Below, piece by piece: positions 8,757 through 17,925 of a stretch of DNA of 64,000 nt; positions within the stretch are counted from its first letter, which is position 1; each line of letters starts with the position of its first letter. Source of the DNA: Chitinophagaceae bacterium (GTDB lineage: Bacteria > Bacteroidota > Bacteroidia > Chitinophagales > Chitinophagaceae); the NCBI GenBank assembly GCA_023957155.1, contig JAMLHK010000008.1, positions 124,001 through 188,000 on the forward strand, written 5' to 3'. The position numbers were made by a program, and so were the translations under genes. Under the pieces are notes generated by a model that saw only the letters and a program-made list of their open reading frames with translations, made no database searches and was not told where the DNA came from.

Positions 8757-8790
8757 CAATGAACATATTGATAAACCCGGCAAACCTGAA

Positions 8791-9801
8791 ATGGATTCTA
8801 TCACCCATATAGCATTAGGCGCCTGTGTGGGCGAGGCTTTTTTTGGAAGAGGGTTTGGCAAAAAAGCGATGCTATGGGGAGCGTTGGCGCAAAGTGCTCC
8901 GGATATAGATTTCCTGGGTGCTTTTTGGCTAAGTACCGATGAAAACCTGCTTGCGCACAGGGGATTTACCCACTCTGTATTATTTGCCCTGATGATAGCG
9001 CCGGTACTGGCATTAGTAGCGGAAAAGATACACCGTCCGCATAATATCCGGTTCAGCAAATGGCTGATCTTTTTTCTTGCGGAAGTACTGTTGCATTTGC
9101 TGCTGGATGGTTTTAATAATTATGGCGTAGGCTGGTTAGAGCCTTTCAGCCATTACCGGTTTTCATTCAATGCCATTTACGTTGCCGATCCGCTTTTTTC
9201 TGTTTGGGCAGGCATTGCTATCGTTATGTTGTTCCGTCTGCACAGTTATCATCCCCGCCGCAGGTTCTGGTGGCGTTTCGGTGTGTTCGTTCCATTTCTT
9301 TATCTTGGTATATGCATCATTAATAAGGTGAAGACCAACGGGGATGTAAAAGAGATCCTGCAGCAACAGCATATTGCCTATACCCGTTATTTTACTACGC
9401 CAGCGCCTTTTACCAACCTGCTTTGGTATGTGGTAGCAGGCAATGATACCGGTTATCATGTTGGGTTCCGTTCTGTATTGGATACAAAGAAGCAGATCAA
9501 CTTTTCCTATTTTCCCCGTAACGATTCTTTATTAAAACCTGTTGCCGATCATGAAGAACTGCAGCACCTGATCCGTTTTTCGCAGCAATTTTATACAACG
9601 GAATTGTGGGGTGATACCCTGGTATTCAATGACCTGCGGTTCGGACAAATCATGGGGTGGCAGGATCCCAAAGGAAAATTTGTATTTCATTATATTCTTA
9701 ATCACCCCGAGGATAATACATTGGTAGTACAGCGCGGCCGCTTTAGCGGATGGAACGGTAATGTGCTTAAAGGGTATTTAAAAAGAATAGGAGGGGATTG
9801 A
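8791..9801 (+). CDS. YdjM/DUF457-type metal-dependent hydrolase-like membrane protein
   Basis: A 336-residue inner-membrane protein. The N-terminus carries the family's histidine/aspartate motifs: MDSITHIALGACVGEAF, APDIDFL and HRGFTHS, then HLLLDGFNNYG. These are typical of YdjM-like proteins, which are annotated as metal-dependent hydrolases with unproven activity. Several hydrophobic helices follow (around VLFALMIAPVLALVA, LIFFLAEVLLHLLL, PLFSVWAGIAIVMLF and FVPFLYLGICII). The last about 140 residues are soluble and specific to longer Bacteroidota members. It has its own -7 box and sits alone between heptamer tracts. The biochemical role is unknown. Confidence 0.85.
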   Translation: MDSITHIALGACVGEAFFGRGFGKKAMLWGALAQSAPDIDFLGAFWLSTDENLLAHRGFTHSVLFALMIAPVLALVAEKIHRPHNIRFSKWLIFFLAEVLLHLLLDGFNNYGVGWLEPFSHYRFSFNAIYVADPLFSVWAGIAIVMLFRLHSYHPRRRFWWRFGVFVPFLYLGICIINKVKTNGDVKEILQQQHIAYTRYFTTPAPFTNLLWYVVAGNDTGYHVGFRSVLDTKKQINFSYFPRNDSLLKPVADHEELQHLIRFSQQFYTTELWGDTLVFNDLRFGQIMGWQDPKGKFVFHYILNHPEDNTLVVQRGRFSGWNGNVLKGYLKRIGGD

Positions 9802-9802
9802 G

Positions 9803-9830
9803 GCAGGGTGCAGGTTGCAAGTTGCAGGGG
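9803..9830 (-). repeat. Inverted copy of the heptamer repeat tract
   Basis: Read on the - strand, this stretch is four units (CCCTGCA, ACTTGCA, ACCTGCA, CCCTGCC) of the kind seen at 8651-8727. Confidence 0.6.
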
Positions 9831-9925
9831 TTTAGAGAGAGCAAACCGGATTGCTGATGTATGATTTGTGATTTTGCAATCCTCCCGGGACCTGATAATG
9901 ATCAATTGTTAATGGGGGATGGTTA

Positions 9926-10010
9926 GTGAACTTCTATATCCGTCAACTTAAGGAGCCTATGCGCTCAAACACCCCGAATGGGGTTTAAGTTGACGGTCAT
10001 GGTGAACTTC
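9926..10010. mobile_element. MITE-like remnant: inverted repeats flanked by 9-bp direct repeats
   Basis: CCGTCAACTTAA (9940-9951) and its exact complement TTAAGTTGACGG (9985-9996) form 12-bp terminal-like inverted repeats around 33 bp that include a CCCC-GAAT-GGGG hairpin. Outside them, GTGAACTTC occurs at both 9926-9934 and 10002-10010, like a target-site duplication, with a few extra bases between direct and inverted repeats. There is no coding capacity. It could instead be a terminator or regulatory stem-loop next to the gene ending at 10015. Confidence 0.45.
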
Positions 10011-10014
10011 ACGC

Positions 10015-11625
10015 CTAATTTACCGTGATCAGCAAAGGCTGGAAAAGTGTTTTCTTCACTCTTGCGCGGCCGATGAACTGGTTGCTGTTTATTTTTGTGA
10101 ACTCTGTGGGAAATATCATTACGTCCTCGGAACGGGTATTGAAAACCACCTCTTTTGTAACATTTCCGGCATTGTCAATCTTACTGACAAATACCTGTCC
10201 TCCGAGTCCATCCACATGTTTTCTGGGCGTTTCATCTTCTTTCAGCTCAAGGTTCTTCAGGTTATCCAGGTAAAGAAAATAGTACCCTGTTTCATCACTG
10301 ATCAGCTTAAAGCTCATGGTACCCCTTCCCCTGGAACCGCGCTGGTTCTTGGCTATTTTACGCACCCATTGAAAATCACCCGCAGCATTTATCCTTACCG
10401 CCAGGATATCATTGTAGAAATAGGTATATGTTTGTCTGCTGGTCTTTGAAGAGGGATCGTAGTAACTATTCAGTCTTACAAAATATTCCTCCAGCGAGAT
10501 CAAAATGCTGCCGTCCTTTTCAAGGACCACATCCCTCACATACAGGTTGCCCGGCTCATAATCATCTTTTTTATCAATCTTCCTGCGTTGAGAGGACTTT
10601 TCGAACTTCTGGAGCTCTTCTTTCGGGAACTCGTATTTTCCCTTTTTGTAATTCGTTATTTTTCCGTCAGCACCTATGATGCCCAGGAAAAAACCCGCTG
10701 TGCCAGTGCCTTTTGCCCGGTTGCTATAGGTGCTGGCAATGACCATATCTCCCGTGGTACTCTCGATCAAAGACGTTTCCTTAATAAAGGCGTCATCTAC
10801 CGATACTTTTGCCTGCAGTACCTGGTCGTAGTTACTGGTAAATTTAAATACCTCCAGGTGATACCCCGGCAAACCGGTGGTCTTGTCTACTTCTCTCCTT
10901 GCCTCGGAAGCATATACTTTTGACAGCAGGTAAGCATTACCGTCTTTATCGAGCGCATAATCCTCGTTATCCATAACGGCTTCGTTGTAAGGCATGGTGA
11001 ATTCCTTCCCCCATATCTGCTCCATTTTGTCATTGAACACATATATGCCGATGATGTCAAAGCTCTTTTTATCCTTCCTGTTCTCCGGCGCCACACGATA
11101 GGTCACCAGCAGTTTTGTTTTGTCGGCATTATAGCTTATATCGTACTTATTCACTTTTTTATAGCGGTAAAGCCCGGTCATTTCCACATCTCCGGCCAGT
11201 TTTTTAGTCTCGATCAATTGCTTTGCGGTACCGCTGATCTTACCGGATTTCACGTCCACCTGGTTCACATATAAGATCTCCTTTTCCCTGCTCTTATCCC
11301 AATCGCTTCGCAACCAGTAATAGCGATCGTCGAATGATACGATCATTTCACTGTTCATATTCCTGGTTGCGTCCCTCAGCTCTATTTGTTTTTCGTACGT
11401 AAGGGCAAGTGTTTTGGGGTGAAAACGGGTTACATAGAGCTCGTCTTTCTTAATGGAAAAATTGACGATCCCATCTTTTTCATTCCCGAAAAAAGTAAGG
11501 TCCTCCGCCTTTTTAGGCAGACCGTATTCATCTCCCAGCTTGAAATCAAACTTCTTACTTTTCTGTCCGTATACGGATGTTAGCAACAAAAAGGCAGCAA
11601 CAGCTATAAGTGGTATTCTTTTCAT
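10015..11625 (-). CDS. Large secreted protein of unknown function
   Basis: A 536-residue protein with a Sec signal peptide (MKRIPLIAVAAFLLLTSVYGQ). I recognise no named family. The body alternates short beta-strand motifs and acidic/lysine-rich loops (for example EKEILYVNQVDVKSGKISG and DNEDYALDKDGNAYLLSKVY), a rhythm common in periplasmic beta-propellers of Bacteroidota. There is no lipobox, transmembrane anchor or T9SS tail, so it is probably periplasmic. It lies downstream of czcA but a hairpin at 11706-11731 separates them, so it is likely a separate transcript. No enzymatic residues can be assigned. Confidence 0.75.
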   Translation of the reverse strand: MKRIPLIAVAAFLLLTSVYGQKSKKFDFKLGDEYGLPKKAEDLTFFGNEKDGIVNFSIKKDELYVTRFHPKTLALTYEKQIELRDATRNMNSEMIVSFDDRYYWLRSDWDKSREKEILYVNQVDVKSGKISGTAKQLIETKKLAGDVEMTGLYRYKKVNKYDISYNADKTKLLVTYRVAPENRKDKKSFDIIGIYVFNDKMEQIWGKEFTMPYNEAVMDNEDYALDKDGNAYLLSKVYASEARREVDKTTGLPGYHLEVFKFTSNYDQVLQAKVSVDDAFIKETSLIESTTGDMVIASTYSNRAKGTGTAGFFLGIIGADGKITNYKKGKYEFPKEELQKFEKSSQRRKIDKKDDYEPGNLYVRDVVLEKDGSILISLEEYFVRLNSYYDPSSKTSRQTYTYFYNDILAVRINAAGDFQWVRKIAKNQRGSRGRGTMSFKLISDETGYYFLYLDNLKNLELKEDETPRKHVDGLGGQVFVSKIDNAGNVTKEVVFNTRSEDVMIFPTEFTKINSNQFIGRARVKKTLFQPLLITVN

Positions 11626-11705
11626 AACAACGATTGAGGCTATTCATACACAACGATAAGAATGCCCGTTTATTTTATGTGACTGCAATCTGCCTCCTGC
11701 ATAAA

Positions 11706-11731
11706 GCCTCCGGCTAAAAACCGGAGGCCTG
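11706..11731 (-). terminator. Terminator-like hairpin after the czc operon
   Basis: A perfect 8-bp stem, GCCTCCGG/CCGGAGGC, with a 7-nt loop. On the - strand the loop is T-rich and the stem is followed by TTTAT. It lies 36 bp past the czcA stop. Confidence 0.55.
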
Positions 11732-11766
11732 GAGAAAGCTATACACTTCACGATGTTTATGGTACT

Positions 11767-14700
11767 TTAAGCATTTACGAGCCGTTTACGGTTTTCGGAT
11801 CTCCGGTAAAATATCCAGAACATGATAGGGAAAACCAGCAGGGTTAATATGGTGGCGGTGATCAATCCCCCGATAATAGCAACCGCCAGCGGCTTCTGGC
11901 TTTCGGAGCCGATACCGGTAGATAATGCGGCAGGCAGCAGTCCCAGCATTGCCATGAGCGCCGTCATCACCACGGGGCGTATACGGGTAGTAACACCCTG
12001 CCGGATGGCTTCTTCCAGCGGCAGCTTATTGCGCAGGTTTTGATGGAATACCGAAATGAGAATAACGCCGTTCTGTACGCAAATGCCAAACAGGGCAATA
12101 AAGCCTACACCGGCGGATATGCCAAAATTAATGCCGGTGATATGGAGCGCCAGTATGCCGCCAATAAGGGCGAAGGGTACATTCACCAATATAAGACCTG
12201 CATCTTTTACGTTACCGAAAGTGATAAACAATAAAATGAAAATGGCTAACAGGCTAACCGGTACTACCTGCGCCAGGCGGTGTGTGGCTCTTACCTGGTT
12301 CTCAAACTCGCCCGCCCATTGAATACTATAGCCCCTGGGTAATTTTATATTCCGTTCAACATTTTGCATCGCTTCTTTTATCGTGCTGCCCAGGTCTCTT
12401 TCCCGCACCGTAAATTTTACACCGATGAAGCGTTTGTTCTCATCACGGTAAATAAAGGCGGGGCCTGTTACTTTCCGTAACTGCGCAATACTGCCCAGCG
12501 GGATCTTTCCCGCCTTCAGTGTAGGCACCATCAGCGCCATGATATCATTTTCATCTTTTCGGTAATCGGGACTGTAGCGGATGCGCACATCAAACTTCCG
12601 TTCATCTTCATATTTCTGCGTGGCTGTTTTCCCGCCTATCGCCATTTCAATCACGGCCTGTGCGTCAGCGGCGGATACACCATACATCGCCATCTTTTCC
12701 TCATCCAGCACCACGCTTATTTCAGGTTGTCCTACGTTGCGTAATATGCCTGCATCTTTTATACCCCGCACTTTTTCGATCTGTTTCAGCACCTCATCCG
12801 CCAGCCCGTTCAGCTTGTCGAGGTCATCACCGAATATTTTAACGGCATTGTTGGCATTCATACCGGCCACGGCTTCCGCTACATTATCAATAATGGGCTG
12901 GGAATAGTTGTAGTTAATGCCCTGGAATACCTTCAGCTTTTTGTCCATTTCTTCGATCAGTTCATCGGTTGTTATTTTTCTTTTCCATTCTTTTTTGGGC
13001 TTGAGATTTACCTGCATCTGCACGTAATAGAACCCGCTGGGATCGGTACCATCGTTACTTCGCCCCGCCTGCGACAGCACCCCGTTTACTTCGGGAAATT
13101 CCGATAGCTTCTTGCGCAGCTCACCGGTAATATTCACGGTTTCTTTCAGCGACATGCTCATGGGCATTTTGGCTTCCACCCATAACGCACCTTCATTGAG
13201 CGGGGGCAGGAACTCGGAGCCTAAGAACCTGGCAGATACAAGCGTGAGCGCAAGAATGATAAATGCCGCAAAGAGACTTTTCTTCTTGTTCCGGAAGCAC
13301 CACGAAAAAGCGCTGCCCACGTTGCGGTTAAAAAAACGTACAATAAAATTGTCTTTTTCCCGCACATTCCTGCGTAGCAGGATGGCGCACAAAACAGGCA
13401 CCAGGGTAAGAGTATAGATCAATGCGCCCAGCAATGCGAAGCCCAGCGTCCATGCCAGCGGCGAGAACATTTTTCCTTCCACTTTCTGAAAAGTAAAGAT
13501 GGGCAGCAGCGCGGTAATGATGATCAGCTTGGAGAAAAAGACGGCTTTACCCAGGTCGCCGCCCGTTCGTTTCAACAGCCCGAGCTTCGACAGTTTATTG
13601 AATTTGGCCATGCCTGTTTTGTGGGAAAGGTGGGCCAATGCCACGAACATGCCTTCTACCATCACTACCGCACCGTCAATGATGATCCCAAAATCTACTG
13701 CGCCGAGCGAAAGCAGGTTGGCGCTCATACCTTTAAGCCGGAGGCAGAAAAAAGCAAAGAGCAGCGACAGTGGAATAATAATGGTAACGATAACGGTTGC
13801 ACGCCAGTCGGCCATAAAGATCAGCACAATAACGGTTACCAGCAATATGCCTTCCAGCACATTATGTGAAATGGTTTCGGTGCAATAGTTCATCAGCACA
13901 TCCCGGTCGTAAAAGGTTTCCATTTTTACATCCGCAGGCAGTATTTTATCATTCAGCTCGGCTATTTTTTCTTTTACCCGTTTCAGCACTTCTGCCGGGT
14001 TTTCGTCTTTGCGCATAATAACAATGCCTTCCACCACATCATCGTTTTCATTCAGCCCTGCCTGGCCTACCCGTGGCAATGCACTTTCTTTTACGGCGGC
14101 CACATGCTTTACAAGCACGGGGGCATCGCCGTTTTGTTCAATGATAATGTTTTCAATATCGCTGCTGCTGTTCAGCAGGCCTACTCCTCTTACTACGTAG
14201 GCCTGGTTGTTTTTTTCGATGATATCACCACCCACATTCAGGTTGCTTTTAGATACAGCGGTATATACTTCCAGGGGCGTAATATCGTATTTATGCAGCA
14301 GGCTGGGGTTCACCTGTATCTCGTAAATTTTTTCCTCGCCTCCGAACGCCGCAATGTCTGCCACGCCGTTCACCGAACGCAACTGCCGTTCAATGGTCCA
14401 GTTTTGGATGGTCAGCAGATCCCGGCTGTTGCGTGTTTTGCTCCGCAATACATAGCGGAATATTTCACCGGTGGGTCCATACGGCGGCTGCACATCCGGC
14501 GTTACGCCTTCCGGCATATCTACTGTTCTGAGCTGGTTGTTTACCTGCTGACGCGCAAAGAAATCGTCTACCCCGTCTTCGAAAATAATTTTCATCACGC
14601 TTAGTCCGAACATGGTAATGCTGCGCACGTTGGTTCTCCGCTGCACACTGTTCATGGCTACTTCCACCGGCCGCGTAACAAACCGTTCCACTTCCTCCGC

Positions 14701-14880
14701 GCTGCGGCCGGGCCATTGCGTTACGATAACGATCTGCGTATTGGTTACATCGGGGAATGCTTCAATGGGGGTATGTATAAAGCTGAAGATCCCGGCGATG
14801 ATCATTACACCGGTAAGAAAAAAAATAAAGAATTTATTTTTCAGCGAAAACGCTACAATATTCCGTATAAACTTGTTCAT
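11767..14880 (-). CDS. czcA: CzcA-type heavy-metal efflux RND pump (HME family)
   Basis: The inner-membrane proton-driven pump of a tripartite metal exporter, 1,037 residues, the usual length. The N-terminal helix (FFIFFLTGVMIIAGIFSF) and the periplasmic porter domain (RSAEEVERFVTRPVE, RRTNVRSITMFGLS) precede a TM4 signature DFGIIIDGAVVMVE. This resembles the DFG-x3-DGA pattern of the Co/Zn/Cd subgroup more than the Cu/Ag (CusA) pattern. The second half repeats the fold and ends in PIMFWIFYRRSENRKRLV. It is last in the operon small protein-czcC-czcB-czcA, with 9 bp between czcB and czcA, and a hairpin follows. The metal is inferred as Zn/Co/Cd. Confidence 0.93.
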   Translation of the reverse strand: MNKFIRNIVAFSLKNKFFIFFLTGVMIIAGIFSFIHTPIEAFPDVTNTQIVIVTQWPGRSAEEVERFVTRPVEVAMNSVQRRTNVRSITMFGLSVMKIIFEDGVDDFFARQQVNNQLRTVDMPEGVTPDVQPPYGPTGEIFRYVLRSKTRNSRDLLTIQNWTIERQLRSVNGVADIAAFGGEEKIYEIQVNPSLLHKYDITPLEVYTAVSKSNLNVGGDIIEKNNQAYVVRGVGLLNSSSDIENIIIEQNGDAPVLVKHVAAVKESALPRVGQAGLNENDDVVEGIVIMRKDENPAEVLKRVKEKIAELNDKILPADVKMETFYDRDVLMNYCTETISHNVLEGILLVTVIVLIFMADWRATVIVTIIIPLSLLFAFFCLRLKGMSANLLSLGAVDFGIIIDGAVVMVEGMFVALAHLSHKTGMAKFNKLSKLGLLKRTGGDLGKAVFFSKLIIITALLPIFTFQKVEGKMFSPLAWTLGFALLGALIYTLTLVPVLCAILLRRNVREKDNFIVRFFNRNVGSAFSWCFRNKKKSLFAAFIILALTLVSARFLGSEFLPPLNEGALWVEAKMPMSMSLKETVNITGELRKKLSEFPEVNGVLSQAGRSNDGTDPSGFYYVQMQVNLKPKKEWKRKITTDELIEEMDKKLKVFQGINYNYSQPIIDNVAEAVAGMNANNAVKIFGDDLDKLNGLADEVLKQIEKVRGIKDAGILRNVGQPEISVVLDEEKMAMYGVSAADAQAVIEMAIGGKTATQKYEDERKFDVRIRYSPDYRKDENDIMALMVPTLKAGKIPLGSIAQLRKVTGPAFIYRDENKRFIGVKFTVRERDLGSTIKEAMQNVERNIKLPRGYSIQWAGEFENQVRATHRLAQVVPVSLLAIFILLFITFGNVKDAGLILVNVPFALIGGILALHITGINFGISAGVGFIALFGICVQNGVILISVFHQNLRNKLPLEEAIRQGVTTRIRPVVMTALMAMLGLLPAALSTGIGSESQKPLAVAIIGGLITATILTLLVFPIMFWIFYRRSENRKRLVNA

Positions 14881-14889
14881 GTTTTATGT

Positions 14890-15978
14890 TTAATCATTAA
14901 TGGCATCATATACCAGCAGCGCATTTTTTACGATTATTTTTTCTTCCGCCTGCAGCCCTTCTGCTATATAGGTTCTGCCGGCCGTGGTGCCAACCGGTTC
15001 AACAGCACGGGTTTCCACGCTGTCTTTTCCGTGAAACACCATCAGGTAATTCCGGCTTTTGTCAAACACAACCGCTGCTGCGGGAACTGTAGGTAGCCAT
15101 AGTTGCTCTTTGTGGCGGATATATACGGTAGCTGCCATTTCGGGCTTGAGGGTGTACCCGGGGTTGGGAAGCCGTATACGGATCTTGAGGGTTTTGGTTT
15201 CGGGATCAAGGATGTTCATGATCTTATCAATCCTGCCGGTGAACTTCTTTCCTGCATAGCTTAGCAGCTCCACTTCTGCCGGCATGTTCAGGGATACTTT
15301 GGCGATATCGGTTTCGTATACATTAGCGGTAACAAACACATCGTCTATCTGCGCAATGGTGAATATGCTTTCGGTGAAGCCGGAAGGCAGCTGCATATCC
15401 ACGTTCAGCTTTTTATCGGTAATGAAGCCGCTGATGGGGGCTACTACATTATAGTAAGAGCCATTATTTACGTGGTAAATATTAAATACCTCGTTGATCC
15501 GGTTAAGCTCTGCCCTGGCATCTTCCACCGCTTTTTGAGCGGCTACCAGGTCTCTTTCCGTATTGAGTCTCGACTCGTTAAGCTCCTGTGCCGATTTAAG
15601 GTTCTTCTGAGCCAGCAGCAGCTCTGTTTCTCCATCGCGGCGCTGCTTTTCAAAATCAGCGATATCAGTGCTGCGGATAACCGCCAGCACCTGGCCCTTT
15701 TTTACATGGTCACCTAACGATACGTTTACGCGCGTAACATAACCGGCCACAATAGGAAACACGCTGGCAATTTTATTGTCTTCGGGCGTTACCTTTCCCG
15801 AAAACCGGAGCTCCGTGCTTACCTGTTCGGATCGTACGGTATCAATAGTAATGCGGTTCAGCATGGTGTCGGTAAGTGTAAACGATGCAGGCGTTTCTTC
15901 TGCCGGATGGGTGTTGCACGATGTGGATAAAAAGAAAAGCAACGTGAAAAAGGAAGAGGTTAATATCAGGGATTTCAT
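14890..15978 (-). CDS. czcB: RND efflux periplasmic adaptor (CzcB/CusB family) lipoprotein
   Basis: A 362-residue membrane-fusion protein linking CzcA to the outer-membrane channel. The signal peptide ends in a lipobox (FFLSTSC), so it is probably lipid-anchored. The order is typical: a barrel-sandwich half-motif (GYVTRVNVSLGDHVKKGQVLAVI), an alpha-hairpin (LLLAQKNLKSAQELNESRLNTERDLVAAQKAVEDAR), a second lipoyl half (APISGFITDKKLNVDMQL), a beta-barrel (VYETDIAKVSLNMPAEVEL) and a membrane-proximal domain. No histidine-rich metal-binding N-terminus is visible. It is 9 bp from czcA and 44 bp from the TolC-family gene, in one operon. Confidence 0.92.
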   Translation of the reverse strand: MKSLILTSSFFTLLFFLSTSCNTHPAEETPASFTLTDTMLNRITIDTVRSEQVSTELRFSGKVTPEDNKIASVFPIVAGYVTRVNVSLGDHVKKGQVLAVIRSTDIADFEKQRRDGETELLLAQKNLKSAQELNESRLNTERDLVAAQKAVEDARAELNRINEVFNIYHVNNGSYYNVVAPISGFITDKKLNVDMQLPSGFTESIFTIAQIDDVFVTANVYETDIAKVSLNMPAEVELLSYAGKKFTGRIDKIMNILDPETKTLKIRIRLPNPGYTLKPEMAATVYIRHKEQLWLPTVPAAAVVFDKSRNYLMVFHGKDSVETRAVEPVGTTAGRTYIAEGLQAEEKIIVKNALLVYDAIND

Positions 15979-16022
15979 TTGTGTTATTGATTTTGATGGT
16001 ATAGTGTATGTTATAAACTGTT

Positions 16023-17261
16023 TTACAGGGGGGCTCCGACTGCATATTCCAGCTCTTCCCAGGCTAAGCGTCTTTGTTTTTGCAGTTGGTTGACCTGCCG
16101 GATGGCGGAGTTATAGTTTTCAAAAAAGTCAATGAATTCCAGCAGGGAAATATTTCCCTTATTGAAATTTTCTATGACGCTCCTGTTCACCTCCGGGAAA
16201 TCTTTGTCGAAGCTTTGCTGTGAAACTTCGTATTCTCTTTCAGCTTCTGCCAGCCTGCTGAAGCTTGCTTTTACCTCTGTATCTACTTCATTTTGTTTGT
16301 AGGTCCTGGCTATTTCAGCAGCTTTTACCTGCCATGTCGCTGCTTTTATGTTTCCCTGGTTGCGGTTAAAAAGGGGAAGATCAATAGCAGCGCGGAGCGT
16401 ATAGAGGTGGGCGACATAGCTTCCGTCCTGGTCGTATCCCACTCCAACAGAAAGATCCGGAACGGCTAATGCCTTTTGGTATTTGTAATTCAGTTCCTGT
16501 TCTTTTAACAGGCTTTCCTGCAGGCGAAGATCAGAACGCCCCTGCCGGGCCTTTACAATCAGATCGGGCAATGCCGGCGTGTTTCTTTCGGGCGAGGGCT
16601 CCTTTACAGGAATAATGACCGCTGCGGTATCCATCAAAAGCTGGAGGGTTTGCTGCGCCGCAATGGATTCCATTACGATCGCATTGCGGTCGACGCTCAG
16701 CTGTATGTATTCCGTTTTCAGGCGAACGGCATCTTTCAGCGGTACGTTTTTTTTGGCGGCCTGCGTATCATAGGCCTCAATGATCTTTTGCAAAAGCTGC
16801 ATCTGGTCATCAAACTTTTCAACCAGCTCGTTGGCATATATAACCGTATAAAAGTTTTGCCGCAATTCATATTTTAACGACCGCATCAGCTCGTAGAAGC
16901 TCAGCTTTGCCTGGTTGGTTTGCTCTTTTGCCAGCAGTACATTTTTATTTCTTTTTCCGGCCAGGGTGATCAGCTGGTCTATACCAAATGATTTTTGGCC
17001 CTGCCTGCCTGCATCGAACCATTTACGGGTATTGCTGTATGCGGCTATTTCCGCAGATAGTACGGGGTTGTTATACAGGCGTGCCTGCGTTTCCGCTGCT
17101 TCTGCTGCCGATATGTTATACCTGGATGCAAGAAGCGCCAGGTTGTTTTTCAGGAAAAGTTCTTCCGCCCGGGCAAGTGTAAATGTTACACTGTCTTTAT
17201 GTTGTGCAATTAACGGGTACGAGAAGATGATAGAAAAAAATAACAGACTATATTTTTTCAT
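16023..17261 (-). CDS. czcC: TolC-family outer-membrane channel of the czc system
   Basis: A 412-residue outer-membrane efflux protein with a signal peptide (MKKYSLLFFSIIFSYPLIAQ). Two repeated long-helix/strand halves are visible: the first includes LARAEELFLKNNLALLASRYNISAAE and the second LIVKARQGRSDLRLQESLLKEQE. Each is followed by strand segments such as NPVLSAEIAAYS and PDLSVGVGYDQDG that would form the beta-barrel. It ends NQLQKQRRLAWEELEYAVGAPL, typical of CzcC/CusC-like channels in Bacteroidota. It is the first large gene in the efflux operon, 142 bp after the small upstream ORF. Confidence 0.9.
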   Translation of the reverse strand: MKKYSLLFFSIIFSYPLIAQHKDSVTFTLARAEELFLKNNLALLASRYNISAAEAAETQARLYNNPVLSAEIAAYSNTRKWFDAGRQGQKSFGIDQLITLAGKRNKNVLLAKEQTNQAKLSFYELMRSLKYELRQNFYTVIYANELVEKFDDQMQLLQKIIEAYDTQAAKKNVPLKDAVRLKTEYIQLSVDRNAIVMESIAAQQTLQLLMDTAAVIIPVKEPSPERNTPALPDLIVKARQGRSDLRLQESLLKEQELNYKYQKALAVPDLSVGVGYDQDGSYVAHLYTLRAAIDLPLFNRNQGNIKAATWQVKAAEIARTYKQNEVDTEVKASFSRLAEAEREYEVSQQSFDKDFPEVNRSVIENFNKGNISLLEFIDFFENYNSAIRQVNQLQKQRRLAWEELEYAVGAPL

Positions 17262-17403
17262 CCGGTTTGATTTTAAACGAATAGGGCCATTAAACGGGAG
17301 ATTCCAGGTTTACATACGGTACCGGTATAAGCATAGAGTGCATAGTATAATTCCACATCCGGGAAAGGACGAGGGAGGCGAACCGTTGTAACCTGAATTT
17401 TAA

Positions 17404-17784
17404 TTATGCCCTGTTATCGGGGGGAGGAGAATAGAATGAAGTATACCCGGGGGAAAGTGCTCCTGAACAATACGTGTAAGGGAAATGCGGTATGAGGCTG
17501 TCCGGGAGACGGGTAACTGGCTTTTCTTTTCTTTCCTGGAATGAAAAAAAGAAGACGGTATTTTTTTTCAGCATGGTAGGCTGATCATTACCTTTCTGGT
17601 CGGGAAGCGAAGTATCGCTGACCGTTTCCATCAGCAATTCAACGATACTTTCAATTTCAAGAAACTCCGACTTACCGGAATTTGCTCCTGAAAATGCAGA
17701 CATGTTATCCGCCACATCTATACTTGTATTTAAGATAGATATGGCAACGATCCAGAGTGTGATATGTTGAAAAACATGCCGCAT
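17404..17784 (-). CDS. Small exported protein leading the czc operon, unknown function
   Basis: A 126-residue protein starting MRHVFQHITLWIVAISILNTSIDVAD, which has a short hydrophobic segment likely to be a signal or anchor. An acidic helix (SEFLEIESIVELLMETV) follows. The C-terminus is rich in Pro, Ser and Tyr and ends SPPPDNRA. From memory, small proteins of this layout (NTSID motif, IESI..LV helix, SPPP tail) often precede czc genes in Bacteroidota; that family link is recollection and has not been searched. ATG 17784 is preferred over a TTG at 17796. Its -7 box lies only about 10 bp upstream, giving a near-leaderless mRNA. It could be a periplasmic metal sensor or chaperone, but no Cys or His cluster is seen. 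Confidence 0.6.
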   Translation of the reverse strand: MRHVFQHITLWIVAISILNTSIDVADNMSAFSGANSGKSEFLEIESIVELLMETVSDTSLPDQKGNDQPTMLKKNTVFFFSFQERKEKPVTRLPDSLIPHFPYTYCSGALSPGYTSFYSPPPDNRA

Positions 17785-17793
17785 GAGCGGAAG

Positions 17794-17801
17794 CAAAGAT
17801 A
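17794..17801 (-). promoter_or_regulatory. Promoter -7 box of the czc operon
   Basis: On the - strand this reads TATCTTTG, a perfect TAnnTTTG, ending 10 bp before the ATG at 17784. That implies a 5' leader of only a few bases. No -33 box is evident. Confidence 0.45.
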
Positions 17802-17925
17802 TGGGATATATAGCGCATAGATGATACGCCGGCTATATGAAGATATTGTTAAAAAGCGCCTGAGAAAATTTTATATGTGCAAAGTATACCCATACCGGGT
17901 TTTATTTGATATGACTGTTTCTAAA

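Noticed and set aside
13499-13888. Large + strand open frames antisense to czcA
   Set aside because: Antisense shadows of a strongly coding gene; no independent features.
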